Assembly: GCA_052170475.1 (NCBI GenBank) | Contig: JBQNAL010000007.1 | Span: 1 to 64,000, forward strand | DNA from: CAJPQU01 sp052170475 | GTDB lineage: Bacteria > Bacillota > Negativicutes > Selenomonadales > Selenomonadaceae | Reading direction: 5' to 3' | DNA: 64,000 nucleotides | Part shown: in pieces, positions 25,694 through 35,727 of the stretch | Numbering within the stretch: position 1 is the first letter of the stretch | Layout of the letters: each line of letters begins with the position of its first letter | Position numbers and translations under genes: made by a program | Notes under the pieces: model-generated | The model's database searches: none | Seen by the model: only the letters and a program-made list of their open reading frames with translations | What the model was told of the DNA's origin: nothing

Positions 25694-26746
25694 ATGCCGG
25701 AGTATGGGTTGACGTTTTTTGTGGCGCTTGTGGCAGCGTTTGCCGTGACGCCGGGCGTGATATGGCTGGCGGTCAGGACGGGCGCTCTGGACGCGCCGGA
25801 TACGCGAAAGGTGCATACGCAGCCGGTGCCGCGCATCGGCGGGCTGGGCATCTACATCGCGTTCATGGCGGCCATGGGCGCTTATCTCCTGACGGCGGAG
25901 GTGCCGCAGGAGGTGGGGCAGGGCTTGACGGGGCTGCTCCTTGGCGGCTCTCTCATCGTGGCGCTGGGTCTTGCCGACGATTATTTCAATCTTCCGGCGA
26001 AGGCGAAGCTCTTGGGGCAGATCGGCTGTGCGGCGGTGGCGATGGCGTATGGCATCCGCATCGACTTCATCAGCGATCCCTTCGGCGACGTCCTCTACCT
26101 CTATGATTATGTGGCGATTCCCGGGACGCTCTTTTGGCTCGTGGGACTCACCAACACGGTGAACCTCATCGACGGCTTGGACGGCTTGGCGGCAGGGGTG
26201 GCGACGATCGCCGCCGTGACCATCTTTTTGGTGGCGCTTCAGCAGAATTTTCTCTTGGTGGCGGTCGTGACGGCGGCCTTGGCGGGGGCGGCGTTTGGCT
26301 TTTTGTACTACAATTTCAATCCGGCGCGAATCTTCATGGGCGACACGGGGAGCATGTTTCTGGGCTTCATGCTGTCGGGGATCTCCGTCATCGGGGCGGT
26401 GAAGAGCGCCGCGACCATCGCGCTCATCGTGCCGATCTTGGCGCTGGGTCTTCCTATTTTGGACACGACCTTTGCCATCGTGCGCCGGAAATTGGCGGGC
26501 GTTCCCATCATGAAGCCGGACAAGGGGCATCTGCACCATCGGCTCCTCAGTCTCGGATTCACCCAGCGGCAGGCGGTGCTTTTGATGTATACCATCAGCG
26601 CACTTTTAGGCACCAGCGCCGTCGCTGTGACGGAGGTCAGCCCTGCCTTCGCGTTCCTCATCCTCATGGGCGTCGTGGTGTCCGTTCTTTACGGCGCGAA
26701 GCGATTGGGGATCTTTCATTTGAACAATACTGCGCATACGCATTGA
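25694..26746 (+). CDS. Undecaprenyl-phosphate N-acetylhexosamine-1-phosphate transferase
   Basis: A 350-residue polytopic membrane enzyme of the MraY/WecA/TagO family that transfers a sugar 1-phosphate from a UDP-sugar to undecaprenyl phosphate, starting lipid-linked glycan synthesis. About ten TM segments are present. Motifs: TRKVHTQPVPRIGGLGIY, LADDYFNL (catalytic Asp pair), LTNTVNLIDGLDGLAAG, FMGDTGSMFLG and the HLHHRLL loop that recognises the N-acetylated sugar. wecB/mnaA directly downstream suggests UDP-GlcNAc as precursor, for a teichoic-acid-like or O-antigen/ECA-like polymer. Confidence 0.9.
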   Translation: MPEYGLTFFVALVAAFAVTPGVIWLAVRTGALDAPDTRKVHTQPVPRIGGLGIYIAFMAAMGAYLLTAEVPQEVGQGLTGLLLGGSLIVALGLADDYFNLPAKAKLLGQIGCAAVAMAYGIRIDFISDPFGDVLYLYDYVAIPGTLFWLVGLTNTVNLIDGLDGLAAGVATIAAVTIFLVALQQNFLLVAVVTAALAGAAFGFLYYNFNPARIFMGDTGSMFLGFMLSGISVIGAVKSAATIALIVPILALGLPILDTTFAIVRRKLAGVPIMKPDKGHLHHRLLSLGFTQRQAVLLMYTISALLGTSAVAVTEVSPAFAFLILMGVVVSVLYGAKRLGIFHLNNTAHTH

Positions 26747-26765
26747 CGACGGAGGGCTTTATCGC

Positions 26766-27926
26766 ATGGAGCCGAAACGCAAGATCAAGGTGATGACCGT
26801 GTTCGGGACGAGGCCGGAAGCCATCAAGATGGCGCCGGTGATCCTCGAACTAAAAAAGTATCCGCAGGAGATGGAAACGGTGGTGGCGGTGACGGCGCAG
26901 CACCGGGAGATGCTCGATCAGGTGCTGCATCTCTTTCACATTCGTCCCGATTACGACCTCAACATCATGGCGGAGGAACAGACGCTCTTTGATATTACGG
27001 AGCGTGCCTTGGCGGGGCTTGACCATGTTTTGACAGAGGAACGACCCGATTTGGTGCTGGTGCATGGCGACACGACCACCACGTTTGCCGGGGCGCTGGC
27101 TTCCTATTACCATCGGACGGCGGTGGGGCATGTCGAGGCGGGGCTTCGCACGCGCAGCAAGTATTCCCCTTTTCCCGAGGAGATGAACCGCCGCTTGACG
27201 GGCGCCATCGCCGACCTTCACTTCGCGCCGACGGCGACGTCGGAGGCGAACCTCTTGGCGGAAAATGTTCCCCAAGACCGCATCTTCGTCACGGGCAATA
27301 CGGTCATCGATGCCCTTCACCATACGGTGCGGCGCGATTACGTTTTCCCGGCGGAGCTTTCGGACATCGATTTTCAAAGCCACCGTATCCTCTTGGTGAC
27401 GACGCATCGTCGGGAAAATTTAGGGGAGCCGATGCGCCACGTCTACAAGGCGCTGCGTCAGCTGGCGGAGGAATTTTCTGACATCGCCGTGGTCTTCCCC
27501 GTCCATCGCAATCCCAAGGTGCGGGAAGTGGTGCGGCAGGAGCTTGGGGATGTCCCGCGGGTACATCTCATCGACCCCTTGGATTACGAGCCGTTCGCCA
27601 ATCTCATGGCGCGCTCGGCGCTCATTTTGACGGATTCCGGTGGGGTGCAGGAGGAAGGCCCCGCGCTTGGCAAGCCCGTCCTCGTGCTGAGGGATACGAC
27701 GGAGCGGCCGGAGGCCGTGGCGGCGGGGACGGTGAAGCTCATCGGCACGGTGGAGGCAAATGTCTACGAGGAGGCGCGGCACCTCCTGACGGACGGCGCG
27801 GCTTACCGCGCCATGTCCGAGGCCTGCAATCCCTACGGCGACGGGCAGGCGGCGCGGCGCATCGTCGAGGCGATCCGCTACCGCTGCGGCTTTTTGCCGC
27901 ATGGGCCGGAACGCTTCGAGGCGTGA
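26766..27926 (+). CDS. wecB: UDP-N-acetylglucosamine 2-epimerase (non-hydrolysing)
   Basis: A 386-residue cytosolic GT-B-fold enzyme interconverting UDP-GlcNAc and UDP-ManNAc. Signatures are VFGTRPEAIKMAPV, VHGDTTTTFAGALASYY, VGHVEAGLRTRSKYSPFPEEMNRR, VTGNTVIDAL, TTHRRENLG and LTDSGGVQEEGPALGKPVLVLRDTTERPEA. It is 19 bp after the TagO-like gene and probably cotranscribed with it. The pairing points to a ManNAc-containing envelope glycan. It is equivalent to mnaA of Gram-positive species. Confidence 0.95.
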   Translation: MEPKRKIKVMTVFGTRPEAIKMAPVILELKKYPQEMETVVAVTAQHREMLDQVLHLFHIRPDYDLNIMAEEQTLFDITERALAGLDHVLTEERPDLVLVHGDTTTTFAGALASYYHRTAVGHVEAGLRTRSKYSPFPEEMNRRLTGAIADLHFAPTATSEANLLAENVPQDRIFVTGNTVIDALHHTVRRDYVFPAELSDIDFQSHRILLVTTHRRENLGEPMRHVYKALRQLAEEFSDIAVVFPVHRNPKVREVVRQELGDVPRVHLIDPLDYEPFANLMARSALILTDSGGVQEEGPALGKPVLVLRDTTERPEAVAAGTVKLIGTVEANVYEEARHLLTDGAAYRAMSEACNPYGDGQAARRIVEAIRYRCGFLPHGPERFEA

Positions 27927-27941
27927 GCAAAGGCGCACATC

Positions 27942-28211
27942 ATGGAGAAACAGCCTAAGCGCGACGAAGGAAAACCGCATATCGAAAGGGGAAAGATACG
28001 TTACGGGGGGCTGCGCCAGATGGTGAAGGCGGCTTCCCTTTTTTTTGGTTTGGGCTTTTTCTTGGCGGCCAACGTGGGGGTCTGTATCTGGCTCGGCTGG
28101 AAGTTCGACGGGTATTTCGGGACGGCGCCTGCGGGGATCCTGACGGGGATCTTTTTGGGATTTCCCGTGGCGATTTTATCCCTGTGGAAAAAAATGTCGG
28201 AGAAAAGGTGA
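27942..28211 (+). CDS. AtpZ/AtpI-like ATP synthase-associated small membrane protein
   Basis: An 89-residue protein with a charged N-terminus and two TM helices (ASLFFGLGFFLAANVGVCIW; PAGILTGIFLGFPVAILSLW), the fold of AtpZ/AtpI proteins that precede many F1Fo operons. Such proteins are proposed to help c-ring assembly or Mg2+/Ca2+ handling. It is 15 bp downstream of wecB but clearly belongs functionally to the following atp genes. A TATAAT promoter lies just after it, so it may be transcribed from the wecB side. Confidence 0.75.
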   Translation: MEKQPKRDEGKPHIERGKIRYGGLRQMVKAASLFFGLGFFLAANVGVCIWLGWKFDGYFGTAPAGILTGIFLGFPVAILSLWKKMSEKR

Positions 28212-28218
28212 TTTGCCC

Positions 28219-28248
28219 TTGCTTTCCAGTAAATTTTCAAGGTATAAT
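28219..28248 (+). promoter_or_regulatory. Promoter of the ATP synthase operon
   Basis: TTGCTT (28219-28224), an 18-bp spacer, and consensus TATAAT (28243-28248), 65 bp upstream of atpI. Confidence 0.65.
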
Positions 28249-28313
28249 AGGAAGCAAGTACGGTATGGTTTCATTGTTCACCATTGGCCGCGCTCTGCGG
28301 TCGGGGGAGGAAA

Positions 28314-28718
28314 ATGAACAGATTCTTATCGGTCTATGGCAGGGGCGGCCAATGGATGCTCAAACTCCTTGCAGGATGCACGCTCATAGGGTTCTTCGGA
28401 CTGCTTTCGATGGGTCGGGGGTGGCTTATCGGCGCGCTTTTTGTTGGGTATTTTGCCGCGTCCGTTTGTTGTTGGAGCCTGACGAACCGTATGAGCAGGG
28501 GATCCTTTGATTTTGCGAAGGCCAAAAAGCAGATCCAGCGCGGGCCGCTGGTGCGATTTGGCTCGCTGATCTTGATCCTGAGCGCGATGGCGCAAATATC
28601 CACCGACGCTTTTTTTGTGGCGGCCATCGGATATTTTGTGTTCTTAGCGCTGGCGTTCGGCTGCCTTTTGGCGTCCCGACTGCACAAGGCGGATAAGGGT
28701 CAAACATTTTATGAGTAA
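28314..28718 (+). CDS. atpI: ATP synthase subunit I
   Basis: A 134-residue protein with four hydrophobic helices, consistent with the ATP synthase I family (c-ring assembly factor). GGGGGAGGAAA precedes the ATG at 28314; an upstream in-frame ATG at 28284 has no such site. It sits directly before atpB with 12 bp between, the usual operon position. Sequence in this family is poorly conserved, so the call rests mostly on topology and position. Confidence 0.75.
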   Translation: MNRFLSVYGRGGQWMLKLLAGCTLIGFFGLLSMGRGWLIGALFVGYFAASVCCWSLTNRMSRGSFDFAKAKKQIQRGPLVRFGSLILILSAMAQISTDAFFVAAIGYFVFLALAFGCLLASRLHKADKGQTFYE

Positions 28719-28730
28719 GGAGGGGGGTTT

Positions 28731-29408
28731 ATGGACAAAATCGGTGTCCGCGAGGTCGTTGAGATCGGAGGCTATACCTTTAATGAGCATACGATCCTCA
28801 TGACTTGGATCACGATGGCCATTGTCATTTTGGTGGCCGTCTTGGCGACGCGGAACCTGAAAGAAGTCCCGACGGGCTGGCAGAATGCGGTTGAGACGGT
28901 GGCCGAGCTTTGGGAGACGCAGGTCAAGGCATTGATCGGTGAAGGCGGTGTTTTCTTGGTGCCGCTTTTCCTCACGCTGTTCCTGTACCTCATGGTGGCC
29001 AACTGGCTGGGGCTATGCCCGGGCATGGAGTCGCCGACCAACGACATCAACACGACGCTCGGCATGGCCGTATTCATGTCGTTCTTCGTCAATCACGCCG
29101 TGGGCTTGATGAAGCAGGGCGCTGGACATCTGCACCACTTCATCGAGCCGTTCGCGCCGTTCATCATCGTCAACCTGATCGAGGAGCTGTCGAGACCGGC
29201 TTCGCTGGCTTTCCGTCTCTTCGGCAACATCTTGGCGGGCGAAGTCTTGATCATCATCATCTTGGAGCTTGTCCCGGGTGCCATCAACTGGCTGCCCAGC
29301 ACGCCGTGGATTATTTTCAGCCTCTTTGTCGGCGTCATCCAAGCGTACATCTTCACGATGCTGTCGATCACCTACATCGCGCCGTCGGCCAGAACCCACG
29401 GGGAGTGA
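28731..29408 (+). CDS. atpB: F1Fo ATP synthase subunit a
   Basis: A 225-residue membrane stator subunit forming the ion half-channels. The conserved helix with the essential Arg is SLAFRLFGNILAGEV; IEELSRPASLAFR precedes it and the family C-terminal FTMLSITYIA follows. Five or so TM helices are visible. The N-terminus is short, as in Firmicutes. An AAGGAGGGG ribosome binding site is present. It precedes atpE with a 97-bp gap that carries an atpE-type translation enhancer. Confidence 0.95.
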   Translation: MDKIGVREVVEIGGYTFNEHTILMTWITMAIVILVAVLATRNLKEVPTGWQNAVETVAELWETQVKALIGEGGVFLVPLFLTLFLYLMVANWLGLCPGMESPTNDINTTLGMAVFMSFFVNHAVGLMKQGAGHLHHFIEPFAPFIIVNLIEELSRPASLAFRLFGNILAGEVLIIIILELVPGAINWLPSTPWIIFSLFVGVIQAYIFTMLSITYIAPSARTHGE

Positions 29409-29439
29409 TCCCTATAAGTCAGCCGCATCAAGCGGATTT

Positions 29440-29505
29440 GGCCTTCGGGCCGGTGCTTTTCCCATGTGCATATTTTATTTACATCATTGAAGGAGGAATT
29501 TTTTC
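29440..29505 (+). promoter_or_regulatory. atpE translation initiation region
   Basis: A small GGCC-TTCG-GGCC hairpin (29440-29451) is followed by a U/A-rich tract (TATTTTATTTACATCATTG) and a strong AAGGAGG (29490-29496) 9 bp before the atpE ATG. Such U-rich upstream regions raise translation of atpE, which is needed in ten or so copies per complex. The enhancer role is inferred by analogy with E. coli atpE. Confidence 0.5.
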
Positions 29506-29751
29506 ATGTCACCAATCGTTATGTCTATTCTCGCAGTTATGGTCATTATGAGCGTTGCTTCGGCGGCTGCCGCATACGGCGACTCCAAGGTCTTGGCGCG
29601 TCTCATCGAAGGCATCACCCGCCAGCCGGAAGCGAAGGACTCCCTCTTCACCAGCGCCCTCGTCTCCTGCGGTCTCATCGAGTCCATGCCGATCATCGCG
29701 ACGGTCGTCGTCCTCATCCTCATCTTTGCGAATCCGCTCCTTGCGCGGTAA
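29506..29751 (+). CDS. atpE: F1Fo ATP synthase subunit c
   Basis: An 81-residue hairpin protein forming the rotor c-ring. The loop GITRQPEAKD and the helix-2 carboxylate (SCGLIESMPII, Glu in the ES pair) are clear. Helix 1 is atypical: the usual GxGxGxG packing motif is largely replaced by Ala/Ser (SVASAAAAYGDS). The Gln in RQPEAK and the Ser after the Glu are shared with Na+-coupled c-rings, but the Thr and Tyr that complete that site are Met and Ile, so ion specificity is unresolved. Confidence 0.95.
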   Translation: MSPIVMSILAVMVIMSVASAAAAYGDSKVLARLIEGITRQPEAKDSLFTSALVSCGLIESMPIIATVVVLILIFANPLLAR

Positions 29752-29826
29752 GCCGGAGCGTTTTGGCGGCAAGGCGGCAGCTTTTCGGCGGTCGCCTTTT
29801 CGTACGAGCAAAGGAGGGTTTGAAGG

Positions 29827-30330
29827 ATGTTAGACATCAATGCGACGCTTCCGGTCCAGATTGTCAACTTCATCGTTCTCCTCGCGGTACTTAAGAAATT
29901 TGCTTGGGGGCCTCTGCTGAAGACGATGCACGAGCGCTCGGCGAAGATCGAAAAGAATATTTTGGACGCGGACGCCGACCGGGCAAAGGCGGCGGAGCTG
30001 AAGAAGGAATATGAAGAGCAGCTTTCCAAGGCTCGCTTGAGGGCGCAGGAGATCACCGACGCCGCAGCGGCTCGGGCGGATCAGGAGACCCGCGATCAGA
30101 AGGAAGCCACGAAGCTCGAGATCGAGAAGATGAAGGAATCGGCTCGTGCCAATTTAGCGTTGGAGCGGGAAGAAGCGGCCAAGGAAATGAAGGGGCAGAT
30201 GGTCACCATGGCGCTGGCGGCGGCCGCGAAACTCATGGGACGCAAGATGGACGAGGCGGCGGACGAAGCGCTGGTCACCGAATTCATCAACGGTCTTGAT
30301 CAGCATAAGGCCGGTGGTTTGTCATGCTGA
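29827..30330 (+). CDS. atpF: F1Fo ATP synthase subunit b
   Basis: A 167-residue peripheral stalk subunit. One N-terminal TM helix (PVQIVNFIVLLAVLKKFAW) is followed by a long charged coiled coil rich in Ala/Glu/Lys/Arg. The short N-terminal NATLPVQIVNF matches the family. A GGAGGG ribosome binding site precedes it. The stop overlaps the atpH start by 7 bp (ATG at 30324), so the two are coupled. Confidence 0.93.
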   Translation: MLDINATLPVQIVNFIVLLAVLKKFAWGPLLKTMHERSAKIEKNILDADADRAKAAELKKEYEEQLSKARLRAQEITDAAAARADQETRDQKEATKLEIEKMKESARANLALEREEAAKEMKGQMVTMALAAAAKLMGRKMDEAADEALVTEFINGLDQHKAGGLSC

Positions 30331-30863
30331 ATTTACAGTTGGCGCATAAGTATTCCCGGGCAATCTTTCTTTTGGCGCAGGAAGACGGGAAGGTGGACGA
30401 ATACGGCGAGGCGCTCAAGAAGCTCGTGGCCGACATCGACGACGTTCCCGACCTGAAGGACTTTCTGGCCAGCCCCATGATTCCGAACGTGGCGAAGAAG
30501 GACACGGTGGAGAAGTGCTTTGCCGGGGACTATGCTCCCGTCATCGTGCATTTCCTCTGTTACCTGATCGACAAGAAGCGCGAATCCCTCTTGGAGGAGA
30601 TCGCGCGGGAGTATGAGACGTATGCGAATGAGGCGCAGGGCATCGTGGTCGCCGACGTGACGATGGCGCGTGATCTCAGCGAGGATGCCATGACGCGGCT
30701 CGCGGGTAAATTGGCCGAGGTCACCGGCAAGAAGATCAAAGTTCGGCGTCATTTGGATCCCGCCATCATTGGGGGCGTCGTTGTCCGCATGGGGGAGACC
30801 CGCGTGGACGGCAGCCTCTTGGGTCGCGTGAAGGCCTTAGAGGAAGAACTTTTGGCGCACTGA
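30324..30863 (+). CDS. atpH: F1Fo ATP synthase subunit delta
   Basis: A 179-residue F1 subunit linking the peripheral stalk to the alpha subunits. The N-terminal helical domain (LAHKYSRAIFLLAQEDGKV) and the conserved C-terminal IKVRRHLDPAIIGGVVVRMGETRVDGSLLGRVKAL segment, in pieces, are recognisable. It starts within the end of atpF. A 100-bp gap before atpA contains no gene. Confidence 0.93.
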   Translation: MLNLQLAHKYSRAIFLLAQEDGKVDEYGEALKKLVADIDDVPDLKDFLASPMIPNVAKKDTVEKCFAGDYAPVIVHFLCYLIDKKRESLLEEIAREYETYANEAQGIVVADVTMARDLSEDAMTRLAGKLAEVTGKKIKVRRHLDPAIIGGVVVRMGETRVDGSLLGRVKALEEELLAH

Positions 30864-30963
30864 ATGAGAAGAGACGTGACACCTCGATCACGTTCCAAGG
30901 AAAGCGCCGCGCCGTAAAAGGCCGCCCTTTCCACAGCAAAGAAATTGGGGTGACAGCTAAGTT

Positions 30964-32481
<1,518 letters not shown>

Positions 32482-32500
32482 TGACGCGAGGTGATTTTTA

Positions 32501-33418
32501 ATGGCGAGTTTACAAAGTATCCGCCGGCGTATCAAGAGCGTCAAGAATATCCAGCAGATCACCAAAGCGATGAAGATGGTGGCGGCGGCCAGACTGCGCC
32601 GAGCGCAGCAAGCCGCCATCGCGAACCGTCCCTACGCGAAGAAGATGGCGGAGATCGTGGAGAACGTAGCCCCTCATGTGGGGGAGTTCAAGCATCCGCT
32701 CCTGGAGCGTCATCCGGGCGGCAAGGAGCTGTTCTTGATCATTGCCTCCGATAAAGGATTGGCAGGCGCTTATGCCAGCAACGTCTTCAAGGAAGCGGTG
32801 GCGCATATTCCCGATAAGGACGCCGTCGATCTCATCACCGTCGGGCGCAAGACGGAGGAGCATTTCCGCAACCGCGCCTACCACATCGTGAAGCATTACA
32901 TCGGCATCAGCGAAAAGCCCACGTTTGAGACGGCTCGGGCGATCGCCGCCGAGGTCACGGCGCTCTACCAGTCCGGGGCGTACAGCGTCGTCCACATCGT
33001 CTACACGCGCTTCGTTTCCGCTATCAACTCGGTGCCGGAAATGTTCCAGCTCCTGCCCTTTGAAGGGTTGACGGGGGAGGCTGAGGCGGAGACGGAGGAC
33101 GACATCTTCGCCGAGGAGGCATCGGAGCAACGTGAAGCGGCTGAGGATGAGATGGAAGCGTCCGACTATATCTTTGAACCCAATGCGCCCGAGGTCATGG
33201 GGTACCTCCTGCCGCAGTATTTGGTGACGATGATATACGCAGCGCAGCTCCAAGCGGCGGCCAGCGAGCTGAGTTCCCGCATGACGGCCATGAGCAACGC
33301 GACGGACAACGCCGCCGAGCTCAATAAGAAGCTGGACTTGCAGTATAACAAAGTACGTCAGGCGAACATTACCCGCGAGATCAGCGAGATCGTGGGCGGT
33401 GCGGAAGCCTTGAAGTAA
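32501..33418 (+). CDS. atpG: F1Fo ATP synthase subunit gamma, with acidic insertion
   Basis: The 305-residue central rotor shaft of F1. N- and C-terminal helices are typical (SLQSIRRRIKSVKNIQQITK; ARQANITREI-like QANITREISEIVGG at the end). Against the usual 285-290 residues it carries a strongly acidic insertion around residues 190-220 (LTGEAEAETEDDIFAEE and following Glu-rich stretch), in the globular part of the subunit. Comparable insertions near this place affect regulation in some lineages; here the effect is unknown. Confidence 0.95.
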   Translation: MASLQSIRRRIKSVKNIQQITKAMKMVAAARLRRAQQAAIANRPYAKKMAEIVENVAPHVGEFKHPLLERHPGGKELFLIIASDKGLAGAYASNVFKEAVAHIPDKDAVDLITVGRKTEEHFRNRAYHIVKHYIGISEKPTFETARAIAAEVTALYQSGAYSVVHIVYTRFVSAINSVPEMFQLLPFEGLTGEAEAETEDDIFAEEASEQREAAEDEMEASDYIFEPNAPEVMGYLLPQYLVTMIYAAQLQAAASELSSRMTAMSNATDNAAELNKKLDLQYNKVRQANITREISEIVGGAEALK

Positions 33419-33430
33419 GGAGGTTTAGCA

Positions 33431-34846
33431 TTGGCTAAAGGTAAGGTAGTGCAGGTCATCGGGCCGGTCGTGGACGTGGAATTTCCCTTAGGCGAACTGC
33501 CGGAGATTTTGAACGCGGTCACGATCCAGGGCAAAGCCGGTGATATGGATATCGACCTCGTGGTCGAGGTCATGCAGCATTTAGGCGACAGCGTGACCCG
33601 CTGCATCGCCATGAGTTCGACGGACGGCTTGGTGCGCGGCATGGAGGCGGTGGATACCGGCTCCCCCATCAAGGTGCCGGTTGGCCCCGAGTGCTTAGGG
33701 CGCGTCTTTAACGTCTTAGGGCAAACGGTTGACCACAATCCGACTCCCGTGGGCAATAAAGAAGCTTGGCCGATTCATCGTCCGGCGCCGAAATTCGACG
33801 ATCAGGACGCGTCGGCGCAGATTTTGGAAACGGGGATCAAGGTCGTGGATCTCATCGCGCCCTATTCGCGCGGCGGCAAGACGGGGCTTTTCGGCGGCGC
33901 GGGCGTCGGCAAGACGGTGCTCATTCAGGAACTCATCCACAACATCGCCACGGAGCACGGCGGCTACTCCGTATTCGCCGGCGTCGGCGAGCGTACCCGC
34001 GAGGGGAACGATCTCTGGACGGAAATGACGGAATCCGGCGTTATCAGCAAGACGGCGCTGGTCTACGGCCAGATGAACGAGCCGCCGGGGGCGCGTATGC
34101 GCGTCGGTCTTACGGGGCTGACGATGGCGGAGTATTTCCGTGACATTGAAGGGCAGGACGTCCTCCTCTTCATCGACAACATCTTCCGCTTCATTCAGGC
34201 CGGATCGGAAGTTTCCGCCCTCTTGGGTCGTATGCCTTCCGCCGTCGGCTATCAGCCGACGCTGACCACGGACATCGGCGCTCTCCAGGAGCGGATCACC
34301 TCCACGAACAAAGGCTCCATCACCTCGGTGCAGGCGGTCTACGTTCCGGCGGACGATCTGACGGATCCGGCGCCTGCCGGAACCTTCACGCACCTTGACG
34401 CGACGACGGTTCTTTCCCGTCAGATCGCGGAGCTGGGTCTTTATCCGGCGGTGGATCCCTTGGATTCCACGTCCCGTATCCTCGATCCGAACATCATCGG
34501 CGAGGAACATTACGAAGTGGCGCGCGGGGTGCAGGCGGTTCTCCAGAAGTACAAGGAATTGCAGGACATCATCGCCATCTTGGGCATGGAAGAGCTTTCC
34601 GACGCCGACAAGCTGACGGTGGCGCGGGCGCGCAAGATCCAGCGCTTCCTCTCCCAGCCCTTCGCCGTGGCGGAGCAATTCACCGGCCAGCCGGGGAAAT
34701 ATGTGCCGCTGAAGGAAACGGTGCGCGGCTTCAAGGAGATCTTGGAAGGCAAGCACGACGATATGCCGGAAAATGCGTTCTACATGGTGGGCACCATCGA
34801 CGAAGCGGTGGCGAAAGCGCGGAAGCTGAAAGAAGAGGAGGCATGA
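33431..34846 (+). CDS. atpD: F1Fo ATP synthase subunit beta
   Basis: The 471-residue catalytic subunit. Walker A is GGAGVGKT. The catalytic Glu/Arg region (GVGERTREGNDLWTEM), Walker B LLFIDNIFRFIQAGSEVSALLGRMPS and the DELSEED-like EELSDADKL are present. The start is a TTG at 33431, 9 bp after AAGGAGG; the N-terminus MAKGKVVQVIGPVVDVEF fits the family exactly. Using TTG for such an abundant subunit is slightly unusual. Confidence 0.97.
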   Translation: MAKGKVVQVIGPVVDVEFPLGELPEILNAVTIQGKAGDMDIDLVVEVMQHLGDSVTRCIAMSSTDGLVRGMEAVDTGSPIKVPVGPECLGRVFNVLGQTVDHNPTPVGNKEAWPIHRPAPKFDDQDASAQILETGIKVVDLIAPYSRGGKTGLFGGAGVGKTVLIQELIHNIATEHGGYSVFAGVGERTREGNDLWTEMTESGVISKTALVYGQMNEPPGARMRVGLTGLTMAEYFRDIEGQDVLLFIDNIFRFIQAGSEVSALLGRMPSAVGYQPTLTTDIGALQERITSTNKGSITSVQAVYVPADDLTDPAPAGTFTHLDATTVLSRQIAELGLYPAVDPLDSTSRILDPNIIGEEHYEVARGVQAVLQKYKELQDIIAILGMEELSDADKLTVARARKIQRFLSQPFAVAEQFTGQPGKYVPLKETVRGFKEILEGKHDDMPENAFYMVGTIDEAVAKARKLKEEEA

Positions 34847-34850
34847 TCCC

Positions 34851-35276
34851 ATGCCTACGATCAAGCTGGAGGTCATTTCCCCGGACGCGGTCGTCTATCA
34901 GGCGGACGTTGACATGTTGGTGGTTCGCTCCCAAGCGGGGGAACTTGGCATCCTGCCGCACCACATGCCGATGATCGCCGGGGTTTTGCCCTGCGCGATG
35001 CGCGTCAAGCGCACGGATCGCGAGGAACTCATCGCCGTGGCGGGTGGCTTCATGGAAGTCCAGCGGGACAAGATCACGGTGCTGGCGTCCTGCGCCGAAC
35101 TGCCCATCCAGATTGATGAGCTGCGGGCGCAGAAAGCCTACGAGCGGGCGAAAGAACGCATCCATAACTTCAACGTCGCGCCGTCCCAGCATCCCGACAT
35201 TGACGTCGAGCGTGCCGAGTTGGCGCTGCAAAGAGCGATGGCGCGGCTCAAGGCGGTACACTCCATGAAACGGTAA
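34851..35276 (+). CDS. atpC: F1Fo ATP synthase subunit epsilon
   Basis: The 141-residue rotor subunit that inhibits ATP hydrolysis. The N-terminal beta-sandwich (IKLEVISPDAVVYQADVDMLVV, GELGILPHHMP) and the C-terminal two-helix arm (ELRAQKAYERAKERI, AELALQRAMARLKAV) are both present. It is last in the operon and is followed by a strong terminator. Confidence 0.95.
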   Translation: MPTIKLEVISPDAVVYQADVDMLVVRSQAGELGILPHHMPMIAGVLPCAMRVKRTDREELIAVAGGFMEVQRDKITVLASCAELPIQIDELRAQKAYERAKERIHNFNVAPSQHPDIDVERAELALQRAMARLKAVHSMKR

Positions 35277-35290
35277 CGACGGCGGTTCGG

Positions 35291-35330
35291 AAAAGAAAGA
35301 AACCTCCCGAAAGGGAGGTTTCTTTCTTTT
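35291..35330 (+). terminator. Terminator of the ATP synthase operon
   Basis: An AAAGAAACCTCCC/GGGAGGTTTCTTT stem with a GAAA tetraloop is followed by a T-rich tail. Confidence 0.92.
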
Positions 35331-35421
35331 ACAGGAGGGAGGCAACCATGGACGGCGGTTGACCGCTTCAGTGAAAATACGATGCACTCCGTGAGAGCCA
35401 GAGCGCACAGTAAGAAAAACC

Positions 35422-35449
35422 ATTGACTTTTTGCATAAAAATTATACAA
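35422..35449 (+). promoter_or_regulatory. Promoter of the relBE-like module
   Basis: TTGACT (35422-35427), a 16-bp spacer, and TACAAT (35444-35449) in an AT-rich stretch. Repeated ATACAA motifs downstream (35445 and 35469) could be antitoxin operator half-sites. Confidence 0.5.
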
Positions 35450-35499
35450 TATGCTTAAATGGTTGTCATACAAATGTAGCCTATAAAAGGGGGATACAG

Positions 35500-35727
35500 A
35501 TGAGTGCCATCATCAGCGTAAGAGTCAATGACCAAGAGGAAGCAGCTTTAGCTCAGGCGTCTGCGTTATTTCATTGCAAAATGTCTTCGCTCATGAAAAA
35601 GTTTACCTTTGAAAGATTGGAAGAGGAGTATGATCTTTGTGTCATCAAGGAATACGAGAAAGAAAAAGCGGATGGGACGTTGGCGTTGTTTGATTTTAAC
35701 GATGTGGTGAAGGATATAGATGCATGA
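35500..35727 (+). CDS. RelB/DUF6290-type antitoxin
   Basis: A 75-residue protein with an N-terminal ribbon-helix-helix DNA-binding fold (IISVRVNDQEEAALAQASAL) and a C-terminal acidic toxin-binding tail (ALFDFNDVVKDIDA). The ATG at 35500 has AAAGGGGG upstream; an earlier in-frame ATG at 35431 lies on top of the promoter. It overlaps the toxin gene by 4 bp (ATGA). Expected role: neutralises the toxin and autorepresses the operon. The pair is visibly AT-richer than its neighbours, suggesting acquisition. Confidence 0.85.
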   Translation: MSAIISVRVNDQEEAALAQASALFHCKMSSLMKKFTFERLEEEYDLCVIKEYEKEKADGTLALFDFNDVVKDIDA

